Source of the DNA: SAR86 cluster bacterium AG-313-D11
GTDB taxonomy: Bacteria; Pseudomonadota; Gammaproteobacteria; Magnimaribacterales; D2472
DNA length: 64,000 nt
NCBI GenBank assembly: GCA_003284215.1
Contig: QBVW01000003.1
Location: 62,001 to 126,000 of the forward strand
Direction of reading: 5' to 3'
The notes below the pieces were generated by a model. The model had not been told where the DNA came from. It saw only the letters and a list, made by a program, of their open reading frames with translations, and searched no databases. Of the stretch, positions 1 through 8,942 are shown piece after piece (position 1 is the stretch's first letter; each line of letters opens with the position of its first letter). The position numbers and the translations under genes are program-made.

Positions 1-476
1 CGGGTAAACCCACCAAGGCCGGCTTTGCTAGCGGAGTAATTAACTTGACCAGGGTTTCCCATTAATCCAGCAACACTAGAAATATTAATAATTGAACCAG
101 CACGTTCTTTTATCATCGATTTAATAAATAATTTAGTCATATTGAAAACGCTTGTAAGGTTTGACTCTATAACATCATCCCAATCTTCGTCTTTCATTTT
201 TAAAAAAAGCTGATCTTTAGTTATACCAGCATTGTTTATAAGTACATTGGGGATTATATTCTGCTCCTTCAATTTTGATAAACAGGATGACACTTGATCT
301 CTATTTGTAACGTCCAGTGGAATATGAAGGCATTGATCAGAGCTCAAAGCATCATGAAGATTAAATTCTGACCTAGAAGTTCCAATCACAAAAAAACCAT
401 CGTTTGAAAAACATTTAGCTATCTCTAACCCAATGCCTCTCGATACACCTGTAATAAAAACTATTTTTTTATCCAT
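1..476 (-). CDS. fabG: 3-oxoacyl-ACP reductase FabG (partial, C-terminus beyond window)
   Basis: This is a short-chain dehydrogenase/reductase that would reduce 3-oxoacyl-ACP with NADPH in fatty-acid elongation. Reading left from the ATG at 476, the protein opens with a TGxxxGIG cofactor motif, then the NNAG motif, the ISS serine and the YSASK catalytic Tyr/Lys motif. About 158 residues are visible before the window ends. Its ATG overlaps the fabD stop by 8 bases, so translation is probably coupled. The order rpmF-fabD-fabG is typical of gammaproteobacterial fab clusters, here without plsX and fabH between rpmF and fabD. The motifs and context make FabG the best reading among SDR enzymes. Confidence 0.9.
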   Translation of the reverse strand, partial: MDKKIVFITGVSRGIGLEIAKCFSNDGFFVIGTSRSEFNLHDALSSDQCLHIPLDVTNRDQVSSCLSKLKEQNIIPNVLINNAGITKDQLFLKMKDEDWDDVIESNLTSVFNMTKLFIKSMIKERAGSIINISSVAGLMGNPGQVNYSASKAGLGGFT

Positions 477-1407
477 AACTATTTATCTTCTCATAAAAAT
501 CTACATCAGAAACAGAAAAATAGTTTTCAAGTTTATTTGCTTTAAATAAACCTGATAAAACTTTCCCGGGACCACACTCAATGATCGGTAGATCCAACGT
601 TGAAATGAGATTACATGTTTCGACCCATCTAACAGGCGAGTACAGTTGAGAATTTAGGAGAGATCTAATGTCATCAAGCGATGATGATGGCTCTGCAGAT
701 ACATTATGAATAATTTGCATATCTGGCAAAGAAAAATCTGCAGCTTTTAAACTCTCTTTAAATGCATTAGCAGCTTCTAGCATCAGCATACTATGTGAGG
801 CAATACTAACATTGAGCTTTACTGAACGTTTTGCACCTTGTTTAATGCAAAGATCTTGCGCTCTATCAACTGCATCTTCATGCCCTGAAATAACAGTCTG
901 ATTGGGCGAATTCAAATTAGCGCATTGAACATTAGAATGAGTTCCATTCGATGCAGTTTCGCAAATGTCAGCTATAGTATCTTGTCCTAAACCCATAATC
1001 GCAGACATTCTGCCTTTAGGGGCTTGCTCCATTAACTGCCCTCTTTTTCTCACTAGAGCTAAAGCTTCATTAATTGATATGGAATTAGCAGCAACCAATG
1101 CAGAATATTCACCCAATGAATGTCCAGCTAGATAAGTGGGAGTTACATTTATAGAATTAAGTAATTGATGATAGTGAAGATAAGAACATAGCACCAAAAG
1201 AGGCTGAGTAATTGAAGTTTGATTAATTAAATCTTCAGGGCCCTCCTCGATTAATTTATAAGCATCATGCGATATCAAGTCGCTACAGCACTCAATTGCA
1301 TTGGAATATTCGCTTGAAAGAGCTATCTTTTCAATTCCACCCTTGGATAGCATGGAAAGATGCTGTGATCCTTGACCGGGAAACGCTAAGAAAGCAGAAA
1401 AAGACAT
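469..1407 (-). CDS. fabD: Malonyl-CoA:ACP transacylase FabD
   Basis: FabD transfers malonyl from CoA to acyl carrier protein, supplying the extender unit for fatty-acid synthesis in the cytoplasm. The 312-residue protein has the family's usual length. It shows the N-terminal GQGSQ motif (residues 11-15), the nucleophile elbow GHSLGE (95-100, Ser97) and the partner histidine in the SHS motif near residue 205. It lies 2 bases downstream of rpmF and overlaps fabG, which marks one transcription unit running leftward. Confidence 0.96.
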   Translation of the reverse strand: MSFSAFLAFPGQGSQHLSMLSKGGIEKIALSSEYSNAIECCSDLISHDAYKLIEEGPEDLINQTSITQPLLVLCSYLHYHQLLNSINVTPTYLAGHSLGEYSALVAANSISINEALALVRKRGQLMEQAPKGRMSAIMGLGQDTIADICETASNGTHSNVQCANLNSPNQTVISGHEDAVDRAQDLCIKQGAKRSVKLNVSIASHSMLMLEAANAFKESLKAADFSLPDMQIIHNVSAEPSSSLDDIRSLLNSQLYSPVRWVETCNLISTLDLPIIECGPGKVLSGLFKANKLENYFSVSDVDFYEKINSYG

Positions 1408-1409
1408 GG

Positions 1410-1622
1410 TTAGTCTTGAGCTTCGTTGTCCTCTACTTCTTTGATTGGTTTTCTTAAATCTTTGATTAGACGTCCCTTGTAAAAACCATCGGCTGTCATT
1501 TGATGACGTAGATGCCTCTCTCCAGAAACGGGATCAGTTGATAGGGTTAGATCGGAAAGATGATCGTGAGAGCGAATCATTCCCCGTTTTGATCTGGTTT
1601 TTTTACTTTTTTGTACTGCCAT
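1410..1622 (-). CDS. rpmF: 50S ribosomal protein L32
   Basis: The 70-residue basic protein begins [20 protein letters not shown], the typical L32 N-terminus, and carries the conserved GERHLRH and GFYKGR segments. It is a structural protein of the large ribosomal subunit. It lacks the zinc-binding cysteines found in some L32 forms. It heads the fatty-acid synthesis cluster, the standard bacterial arrangement that links ribosome and membrane synthesis. Confidence 0.95.
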   Translation of the reverse strand: MAVQKSKKTRSKRGMIRSHDHLSDLTLSTDPVSGERHLRHQMTADGFYKGRLIKDLRKPIKEVEDNEAQD

Positions 1623-1657
1623 AATATTTTAGAAAAAATGCATACTATCAGATTAAA

Positions 1658-2599
1658 TTAAGATTTAATAGTTAATTTATTTAGCTTCGACAACAGTATA
1701 TCAAAATCATTATTTTTTTGACCTTCATAGCTTACTTTTTGGCCATCTAAGGTTTCGAATGATATTGAGGAGGCATGTAAAGCAAGTCGAGATATAGATG
1801 TCTCACGAGCTATGAATTGATTTAAACTGAATAAACCATACTTTCTATCATTTACTATGGGGTGATTAAGGTTTGCGCTCTGAAGACGTATTTGATGCAT
1901 TCTACCTGTTGATATGAGGATTTCAGCATGGGTGAAAGATTTATATTTTTTTTGAATCTTAAATATAGAAATCGCTTTTTTACCATCTTTTGATTCTTTT
2001 ACCTTGTGATGGTGTTCTTTTGTAGATATATCAATATTTGTCTGAATTTTTATATCCTTTTTTAGAACTCCAACCAAGATAGCTTCATATTTTTTAATAA
2101 CTCCATTAGCTTTTAATTGCTCATGAAAATGTCTTAAAAAAAGTTTATTTTTTGATATTAATACACATCCAGAAGTTGATTTATCTATTCGATGACAAAG
2201 ATCAATCTCTAATAATGGAAATTTAGCTCTTGCTATGTCAATAAGCCCAAATTGATTGTTGGTTCCAGAATGAACACTCAATTCAGGTTCTTTATTTACT
2301 ACAATGTAATCATCGTTTTGATAAATAATAGATTCTACGAATGCTTTAATCCTTGATGGTGGGATCTTTAAATCTAATTCTGCATTCTTAAAATCAATTA
2401 GATATGGCGGTATTCTAATTTCATCATTTAAAGCTAATTTATATGTAGGTTTGATACGACCAGAATTAACTCTTATCTCACCTTTTCGAATCATGCTATA
2501 AATTTTTGATTTGGGAAGAGATTTATAAATGTTAAATAAATAGTTATCAATTCGCCTACCAAAGTTATCTTTATCTATTTTTAGGTTTTTACCACTCAT
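1658..2599 (-). CDS. rluC: 23S rRNA pseudouridine synthase, RluC/RluD family
   Basis: This enzyme would isomerise uridines in 23S rRNA to pseudouridine. The 313-residue protein has an N-terminal S4 RNA-binding domain (about residues 13-65) followed by the RluA-type catalytic domain with HRIDKSTSG (136-144), whose Asp139 is the expected catalytic aspartate, and a later GRMHQIR motif. Divergent placement next to rne matches the rluC/rne neighbourhood of many gammaproteobacteria, which favours RluC over RluD. Confidence 0.88.
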   Translation of the reverse strand: MSGKNLKIDKDNFGRRIDNYLFNIYKSLPKSKIYSMIRKGEIRVNSGRIKPTYKLALNDEIRIPPYLIDFKNAELDLKIPPSRIKAFVESIIYQNDDYIVVNKEPELSVHSGTNNQFGLIDIARAKFPLLEIDLCHRIDKSTSGCVLISKNKLFLRHFHEQLKANGVIKKYEAILVGVLKKDIKIQTNIDISTKEHHHKVKESKDGKKAISIFKIQKKYKSFTHAEILISTGRMHQIRLQSANLNHPIVNDRKYGLFSLNQFIARETSISRLALHASSISFETLDGQKVSYEGQKNNDFDILLSKLNKLTIKS

Positions 2600-2639
2600 T
2601 AAGGTAGAATACTCGAAATTGTAAGTTTATATATATAAA

Positions 2640-2863
2640 GCTACAGGAATAAAGCTTACGGCAAGAAGCCTTAAGCACTAATAGAAAATGCTGCATGGCA
2701 GCGTAACAAGAGAAAGTTACTAAAGCACAAGGGTGCTTTGAGAATAAAACAAGTTTAAAAACTCCAAGTATAAATGGGGTAAGTTAAAAGAGCTCCAAGC
2801 GATAAGACTCTGATAACTCGTAAAGCACAAGTGCTATTCACTTTCTCTGTATCGGAGAAAAAA
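2640..2863 (+). promoter_or_regulatory. Structured 5' leader of rne with consecutive hairpins
   Basis: A TATATATA run at about 2628-2637 could be the -10 region. The following stretch holds a series of hairpins: GCTTA-C-GGC/GCC-T-TAAGC (2654-2676), GCTGC/GCAGC with a triloop (2690-2702), GTAAC/GTTAC (2703-2720), a perfect AAAGCAC/GTGCTTT stem with a 4-base loop (2722-2739), and ACTCC/GGGGT (2761-2780). AAAGCAC recurs at 2822-2828, just before the Shine-Dalgarno (GGAG near 2854), so GTGCTTT at 2733-2739 has two possible partners. E. coli rne mRNA has a structured leader through which RNase E controls its own mRNA stability. A similar role here is inference. Confidence 0.55.
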
Positions 2864-4948
2864 ATGAAAAGAATTTTAATTAATTGCTCGTATTCTGATG
2901 AGCTTCGCGTAGCGCTAGTTGATGGGGCTAAACTATTTGATTTAGATAATGAATTTAATGCGCAATCACTCTTAAAAGGAAGTGTGTTTAAAGCAACAGT
3001 TTCTAGAGTTGAAACAAGCTTAGATGCTGCATTTATAAATTTTGGAAGCGAAAGACATGGTTTTTTACCATTAAAGGAGTTATCAAGTGCATACTTCACA
3101 AAAGATGCAGATGGCAAAAGAAAATGCACTCTTAAGGAAGGTGATGAAATCCTTATTCAGGTTCTTAAAGAAGAACGAGGAACTAAAGGGGCCGCACTTT
3201 CAAATCAGATATCACTAGCAGGAAGATTCATAGTTTTGATCCCAAACTCTGAAAAGTCAGGTGGTGTTTCAAGAAGAATATCAGGGGAAGAAAGAGATGA
3301 CATTAAGAGTGCGTTAAACGCATTAGAAATACCAGAAGGCATGAGTGTGATTGTAAGAACTGCTGGATTGGGAAGATCTACAGAAGAATTAAAATGGGAT
3401 TTAGATTACTTAATGAATCTTTGGAATCAAATCAACTCAACTGTTACTGAGGCTCCAAGTCCCAGTTTAATCTATAAAGATGATAAATTGATTTTGAGAG
3501 TATTCAGAGATTATTTTAGAGATGATATTGAAGAGATACTCATTGATGACGAAGCTATTCATGCAGAAGCGTTAGATTTTGCCAAATCAGTAATTCCAGA
3601 TCATGCAGATAAAGTAATTTTTTACAATGAAGATATTCCCTTGTTCAATAGATATCAAATAGAAAGCCAAATCGAATTAGCCTTTCAAAGAGAAATATCT
3701 TTGCCATCTGGCGGATCAATCGTAATAGATCCCACTGAAGCAATGGTTTCAATAGACGTTAACTCTGCACGTTCAACAAAAGGCAAGGATATTGAGTCGA
3801 CAGCATTTGCAACAAATATGGAGGCTGCTAAAGAAGTTGCTAGACAGCTTAGACTTAGAGATTTAGGTGGTCTCATAGTTATTGATTTTATTGATATGCA
3901 AGATGAAAAACATCAACAAAAAGTAGAAAATACTTTTAGATCAGCTGTTCAATCTGATAGAGCTAGAATCCAGATAGCTGGAATATCTAGATTTGGATTA
4001 CTCGAGCTTTCTAGACAGCGACTCAGACCATCACTGGAAGAAACTTACGATATTCAGCATGTCCAAGTACGTGGAACTAGATCTTTGGGTCAATCAATTT
4101 TAAGAATAATTGGTGAAGATGCTGCAAAAGAAAACACTGGAGAAATTCATGTGTATGTTCCAGCAGATGTTTCAAGCTATCTTTTAAACGAAAAAAGAAG
4201 GGATATCATTGCTATCGAGAATAGCTATCAAGTTAATATTTTAATCATTGCTGATCCATATAAATCTAGACCTTATTATAAAGTTGCAAGAGTTAAAGCG
4301 GCTGCTGGAAAAAAACCTTTTTCATATGATATGACTCCTAATAGCCCAGAACCATCTATGGACTGGCGCGATGTAAATTCTAATAAAAAATCATTAAAGC
4401 CCTTAGTGAAAGTATCTGTTCCCCCAAGAATGCCAAAGAAAAAAAATAAAAATGGATTCTTAGCTCTTATAAAATCTATTCTTACTCTTTCCATCTTCAT
4501 CGGTATTTTCAAATCAAAAAAGAAAAAGAACACAAAAAATAAAAGATCAAGAAACTACAGAAAAGGACAACCCAGAGTAAATAGAAATAACAGGAATGAT
4601 AAAAACCATAACAACAAAGGCAGAAGACCGAACACTAAAAATCATGAAGCTAATCAGTCTAAAGCTAAGCCAAAAAAATCATTAAAACCAGTTGTGATAC
4701 CACCTAAGAAAGCTTCACAAGGTGATGATAAAAAATCGCAGGTTGACACAGCTAAGAATGCGAATTCGGACAAAAGCAGAAATAAATCAAAAGTCGAGCC
4801 TTCGACGTCTTCAGCACCAACTATTGCACCCAAGCCAATGCCAACTCCTTCACCTACATCAGCACCAACTACTGCACCTACACCAACGCCAACTTCATCA
4901 CCTAAGCCTACTAGAGCTTTAAACGATCCTCGATATAAAAACGAATAA
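2864..4948 (+). CDS. rne: Ribonuclease E, lacking the zinc-link cysteines
   Basis: RNase E is the endonuclease that starts mRNA decay and processes rRNA and tRNA. The ATG at 2864 is chosen over an in-frame GTG at 2831 because MKRILIN matches the family start and GGAG lies 7-10 bases upstream. The 694-residue product has an S1 domain (about 38-120) and a DNase I-like catalytic core with Asp298 (SIDVNSAR) and Asp341 (VIDFID). The usual CPRC zinc-link motif is absent: after RQRLRPSLEETYDIQ the sequence reads HVQVRGTRSLGQ, about residues 399-410. A hydrophobic segment flanked by lysines (about 531-549) resembles the membrane-targeting helix. The tail is basic, then rich in Pro, Thr and Ser. Its last 38 bases overlap nudC, which runs the other way. 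Confidence 0.95.
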   Translation: MKRILINCSYSDELRVALVDGAKLFDLDNEFNAQSLLKGSVFKATVSRVETSLDAAFINFGSERHGFLPLKELSSAYFTKDADGKRKCTLKEGDEILIQVLKEERGTKGAALSNQISLAGRFIVLIPNSEKSGGVSRRISGEERDDIKSALNALEIPEGMSVIVRTAGLGRSTEELKWDLDYLMNLWNQINSTVTEAPSPSLIYKDDKLILRVFRDYFRDDIEEILIDDEAIHAEALDFAKSVIPDHADKVIFYNEDIPLFNRYQIESQIELAFQREISLPSGGSIVIDPTEAMVSIDVNSARSTKGKDIESTAFATNMEAAKEVARQLRLRDLGGLIVIDFIDMQDEKHQQKVENTFRSAVQSDRARIQIAGISRFGLLELSRQRLRPSLEETYDIQHVQVRGTRSLGQSILRIIGEDAAKENTGEIHVYVPADVSSYLLNEKRRDIIAIENSYQVNILIIADPYKSRPYYKVARVKAAAGKKPFSYDMTPNSPEPSMDWRDVNSNKKSLKPLVKVSVPPRMPKKKNKNGFLALIKSILTLSIFIGIFKSKKKKNTKNKRSRNYRKGQPRVNRNNRNDKNHNNKGRRPNTKNHEANQSKAKPKKSLKPVVIPPKKASQGDDKKSQVDTAKNANSDKSRNKSKVEPSTSSAPTIAPKPMPTPSPTSAPTTAPTPTPTSSPKPTRALNDPRYKNE

Positions 4949-5738
4949 GTTGTCCAGATATTGATGCATCAGGTGGGATGATAGGCAAATCTTTTATATC
5001 AAACCACCTTGCGTCTTCTAACTCATCATCATTCAAGATAATATCTCCAGCTTTGTATTTGCAAAAGTAGCCAAGCATTAATTGAGCTGGAAATGGCCAT
5101 GATTGAGAGGAATGATATTTAATTTCTGAAACTTCAACATTTACTTCCTCTTTTACTTCTCTTATTAATGCTTCTTCAGCATTTTCACCAGCTTCGATAA
5201 AACCGGCAAGTGTGCTGTACATGTTTTCTGGAAAGAATTTACTCCTTCCAAGTAAAATCCTCTCTTCATCATGGATCAAAGTAATAATGCAAGGAGATAT
5301 AGATGGATATTTTGGAGCTTTATTGCAAATGCATTCAAAAGCGCCCTCCTCTAAATTAAATGCATTAATATCTCCACAGATACTACAAAAATTATTAGTA
5401 GCGACCCATAATTTTAATATTGATGCTCGGGATACTAATAAGAAGCTCTTCTGATCTAATAAACTTAAAATGTGTCTTAAATCGACAAAATTAGTAGATT
5501 TTGGATCCAAAAATATACCTAAGACATTTTCATCTTTATCAATATTTACTGAATAAATATAACAATTATCAACAAGTGCTATTGCCAAGAATGGTCCTGC
5601 TTGATTATCTAGATTTAAATCTTTTCTTTTAAAACTATAAGTATTTTCAGTTTGACCGTATAAAATCTTGTTATCACAAAATATAATAAGCTTAGAGTCT
5701 TCTTTTATTGTTTCGTGTAGCTCTCTTATTAATTTCAT
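4911..5738 (-). CDS. nudC: NADH pyrophosphatase / NAD-cap hydrolase NudC
   Basis: NudC hydrolyses NAD(H) to nicotinamide mononucleotide and AMP and can remove NAD caps from RNA. The 275-residue protein has a zinc ribbon with Cys118, Cys121, Cys136 and Cys138, a Nudix box (179-201, GFIEAGE...REVKEEVNV) with Asn in place of the usual glycine near its end, and the NudC signature SQSWPFP (211-217), where E. coli has SQPWPFP. The 3' end overlaps the rne 3' end tail to tail. Confidence 0.93.
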   Translation of the reverse strand: MKLIRELHETIKEDSKLIIFCDNKILYGQTENTYSFKRKDLNLDNQAGPFLAIALVDNCYIYSVNIDKDENVLGIFLDPKSTNFVDLRHILSLLDQKSFLLVSRASILKLWVATNNFCSICGDINAFNLEEGAFECICNKAPKYPSISPCIITLIHDEERILLGRSKFFPENMYSTLAGFIEAGENAEEALIREVKEEVNVEVSEIKYHSSQSWPFPAQLMLGYFCKYKAGDIILNDDELEDARWFDIKDLPIIPPDASISGQLIRFYIEDRLKL

Positions 5739-5756
5739 AGGGATCAGGATTTAATT

Positions 5757-7268
5757 ATGATAAATAACTTATACAACATGTTTCTCGGTGATTCGCCTGA
5801 CTGGTACAAAAATACCATCATAGCGTTTTTAATAATTAATCCCACGACTTTGTTAATTTTAAATTCCATTGGTCTTAGCGGTGACTTTATTGTTGGTTGG
5901 ATGATTTTATTAGAATTTATATTTACCCTTGCTCTTGCATTAAAATGTTACCCACTCCAGCCTGGGGGATTAATTGCGATCCAAGCATTATTCTTAGGAC
6001 TAACCAACCCCTACTCACTACTCTATGAAATTGAACATAATTTAGAAGTTATCTTATTACTCGTGTTTATGGTTGCTGGTATTTATTTCATGAAAAATTT
6101 AATGCTAACAATATTTACAAAACTACTTCTTACCATTCATTCAAAAACAAAATTATCATTGATGTTTTGTTTTGTATCAGCTTTCTTGTCTGCTTTCCTT
6201 GATGCCTTAACAGTTACAGCAGTTTTAATAGCTGTTGCTGTAGGTTTTTATAGAATTTTTCATCTAGCAAATTCAGGACTTGCATTCTCAGTATCAGATC
6301 ATGATTATCAAAATGATGCTTCTCTATCCAAGGCTGGTATTGAAGATTTGGAAAACTTCAAAGCCTTTCTTAGAGATTTGATTATGCACGGTGTTGTTGG
6401 AACAGCTCTTGGAGGTGTTTGTACGATTGTTGGAGAGCCACAAAATTTGCTGATTGCTAATGTTGCAGGTTGGGAGTTTATTGAATTTATGATAAAAATG
6501 GCACCAATAACTGTCCCAGTTTTTATAGCTGGAATGATTACCTGCTTTGCAATTGAAAAATTTCATATCTGTGGTTTTGGAAATCCCCTGCCTCTTAGAA
6601 TCAAGAATATGTTCCATGAATATAATGAGTATGAGATATCTCAGAGAACTGATGAGAGTAAGTTAGAGATTTATATTGAAATACTAGTTGGTATTTTTCT
6701 GATGATAGCATTGGCACTTCATTTGGCTGCAGTTGGAATCATTGGTTTAGGCGTGATTATTCTTTTAACATCCTTTAAAGGTATTACACATGAACATGAT
6801 CTGGGAGATGCATTTAAAGAAGCTCTGCCATTTACTGCATTGTTGGTAGTGTTTTTTGGAGTGGTAAGCGTGATAGCAGATCAGCAATTATTTACACCAA
6901 TTATTTCTTACGTGCTAGCTCAGGAAGCTAGCAATCAAGCTCCTATTTTCTTTGTAGCTAACGGAGTTTTATCTGCAATAAGTGACAATGTATTTGTTGC
7001 AACAATATACATAAATGAAATAAAAGATGCTTTAGATATGAATATCATCTCTAGAGATCAGTTTGATAAGCTTGCTATTGCTATTAATACTGGAACAAAT
7101 ATTCCAAGTGTAGCTACTCCTAATGGCCAGGCAGCCTTTCTATTTTTATTAACATCATCATTGGCACCGCTTATTAATCTTTCCTATATGAGGATGGTTA
7201 TCATGGCACTCCCTTACACGATTGTTTTAAGCATTGTTGGGTTTATATCAGTGGTTACATTTCTGTAA
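5757..7268 (+). CDS. nhaB: Na+/H+ antiporter NhaB
   Basis: NhaB exports sodium in exchange for protons across the inner membrane. The 503-residue protein matches the family almost throughout, with GDSPDWYK near the N-terminus, [46 protein letters not shown]-like and [19 protein letters not shown] motifs, and about a dozen hydrophobic segments. It starts 18 bases from the divergent nudC start and ends 3 bases before the dusA ATG, so nhaB and dusA are probably one operon. NhaB suits a marine organism with sodium bioenergetics. Confidence 0.97.
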   Translation: MINNLYNMFLGDSPDWYKNTIIAFLIINPTTLLILNSIGLSGDFIVGWMILLEFIFTLALALKCYPLQPGGLIAIQALFLGLTNPYSLLYEIEHNLEVILLLVFMVAGIYFMKNLMLTIFTKLLLTIHSKTKLSLMFCFVSAFLSAFLDALTVTAVLIAVAVGFYRIFHLANSGLAFSVSDHDYQNDASLSKAGIEDLENFKAFLRDLIMHGVVGTALGGVCTIVGEPQNLLIANVAGWEFIEFMIKMAPITVPVFIAGMITCFAIEKFHICGFGNPLPLRIKNMFHEYNEYEISQRTDESKLEIYIEILVGIFLMIALALHLAAVGIIGLGVIILLTSFKGITHEHDLGDAFKEALPFTALLVVFFGVVSVIADQQLFTPIISYVLAQEASNQAPIFFVANGVLSAISDNVFVATIYINEIKDALDMNIISRDQFDKLAIAINTGTNIPSVATPNGQAAFLFLLTSSLAPLINLSYMRMVIMALPYTIVLSIVGFISVVTFL

Positions 7269-7271
7269 TTG

Positions 7272-8234
7272 ATGTCCTTGAGTCATAAATTCTGCATTGC
7301 ACCAATGATGCAATGTACTGATATTCATGATCGTTTTTTATTTCGCCTTATAACAAAAAAAGCTTTTTTATATACTGAAATGGTCACCACTGGAGCGATT
7401 ATCCATGGTGGATGTCTTGAGCAATTATCTTTTAATAATGATATTGAACATCCGGTTGCGGTTCAGTTAGGCGGATCAGATCCTGGCGACCTTGCTGAAT
7501 GCTCTAAAATCTGCGCGACTCTTGGATATGATGAAATTAATTTAAATATTGGCTGTCCTTCTGAAAGAGTTCAAAAAGGTTCATTTGGTGCCTGCTTAAT
7601 GGAAGACCCAGAACTAGTAAAAGAATGCTTAGAAGCGATGCAAGAGGTTACATCTACACCAATCACAGTTAAATGCAGAATAGGTATCAATGAAAGAGAT
7701 GATAAAGATTTTTTAATTCAGTTTGTATCTAAAATCTTAAATCCAAATCTTAAAACGATCATTGTTCATGCGAGGGTAGCAATCTTAAAAGGTCTTACAC
7801 CTCGACAAAATAGACAAATCCCTCCATTAAAATATGACAATGTTTATCAACTCAAAAAAGAATTTCCTGATTTAGATATTGTTATCAACGGTGGAATTTT
7901 AGATGTTAATGAATCATTGAAGCATTTAGAAAAAGTAGATGGTGTAATGCTTGGTAGAAGTCCATATGACAATCCGATGATTGTAAGCAATGTTGATTCG
8001 ATTATTTTCAATGAAGCTGATCTTGGAGAAGATAGAAGATCAATATTAAAAAAGTATTTACAATATTGTTTAATTCAAAAAGAGCAAGGTCATCCACTTT
8101 CAAGGACCCTCAAGCATATCTTTGGCTTAAATCGGGGGCTAAAGAATGCTAGGGCTTACAGATCATTAATTCTTGAGACTATGCAACAGAATAATTTAGA
8201 GAAAACTAAAGAAGATTTAATAGCAATGGTGTAA
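7272..8234 (+). CDS. dusA: tRNA-dihydrouridine synthase DusA
   Basis: DusA reduces uridines in the D-loop of tRNA using FMN and NADPH. The 320-residue product starts at the ATG at 7272; a TTG directly before it is less likely. It has the APMMQCTD N-terminal FMN motif, YTEMVTTGAIIHG, NIGCPSERVQKG and the catalytic Cys108 in GACLM. The EMVTTGAI segment favours DusA over DusB or DusC. It follows nhaB by 3 bases. Confidence 0.94.
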   Translation: MSLSHKFCIAPMMQCTDIHDRFLFRLITKKAFLYTEMVTTGAIIHGGCLEQLSFNNDIEHPVAVQLGGSDPGDLAECSKICATLGYDEINLNIGCPSERVQKGSFGACLMEDPELVKECLEAMQEVTSTPITVKCRIGINERDDKDFLIQFVSKILNPNLKTIIVHARVAILKGLTPRQNRQIPPLKYDNVYQLKKEFPDLDIVINGGILDVNESLKHLEKVDGVMLGRSPYDNPMIVSNVDSIIFNEADLGEDRRSILKKYLQYCLIQKEQGHPLSRTLKHIFGLNRGLKNARAYRSLILETMQQNNLEKTKEDLIAMV

Positions 8235-8237
8235 GAA

Positions 8238-8942
8238 TCAATCTAACAAGAAATCATCCATATCATCCACAAAATCATCTGACTGATTTTCTCCATTACT
8301 AGATTCAAACTCTTGATACTGCATATATGAGTCTCTGATGAATGAATATCTATCACCTATAATTAAAGTCTCAACCTCTAAATATCTTGCTCGAGTCTCT
8401 AAGGCGTCAAGAGCTGTAATTCCTATCCTTACATCAGTTTCCTCGATTGCAAATGTTCCACTTAAAACTGAACTAACGCTTCTTCCAGCTAAGCCTCGAG
8501 GAGTCGATGGTCCATACAAAGGAAGCATTAAGAATGGTCCAGAACCTACTCCCCATGCTCCTAGAGTTTGACCAAAATCTTCATCGTGCCTTTCTAAACC
8601 AAAGCTTGATCCAACATCTATAAAGCCTCCAAGGCCTATGGTGGTATTAATTAAAAATCGAGAAAAATCATTTACAGCAAGAAGAGGCTTGCCTTGCAAT
8701 AATTGATTGGCTGTATTATCTAGTTCATTTAGATTTCTAAAAAAATTTGAAATTGCTATTTCTACAAAGTTAGGAGCAATTGATGTATAAACTTCAGCTG
8801 TTGGTTTAGCGAAATTATCATCAAGAAATTCATTAAAAGCCCAAATTTTTCTGTTGTAATCTTCAAAAGGATCATCTGCAGCAAGAGATTGAAAACTTAA
8901 TAGGAATGATAAATAAATTACGATGTATTTATTAAATTTCAT
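8238..8942 (-). CDS. mlaA: MlaA/VacJ-family outer-membrane lipid-asymmetry protein without a lipobox
   Basis: MlaA sits in the outer membrane and removes misplaced phospholipids from the outer leaflet, passing them to MlaC. The 234-residue protein has an N-terminal signal peptide ending near SLAADDP, then the family signature DPFEDYNRKIWAFNEFLDD and the segments GLGGFIDVGS and GPFLMLPLYGPSTPRG. MlaA is normally a lipoprotein, but this protein contains no cysteine, so it is predicted to be cut by signal peptidase I. The C-terminus is strongly acidic. Its start overlaps the mrp stop by 4 bases (ATGA). Confidence 0.9.
   Translation of the reverse strand: MKFNKYIVIYLSFLLSFQSLAADDPFEDYNRKIWAFNEFLDDNFAKPTAEVYTSIAPNFVEIAISNFFRNLNELDNTANQLLQGKPLLAVNDFSRFLINTTIGLGGFIDVGSSFGLERHDEDFGQTLGAWGVGSGPFLMLPLYGPSTPRGLAGRSVSSVLSGTFAIEETDVRIGITALDALETRARYLEVETLIIGDRYSFIRDSYMQYQEFESSNGENQSDDFVDDMDDFLLD

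Noticed and set aside
4722-4922. Repeat-rich open frame inside the rne 3' end in another frame
   Set aside because: It is the frame-shifted reading of the Pro/Thr repeat; the rne frame continues through it to a normal stop.
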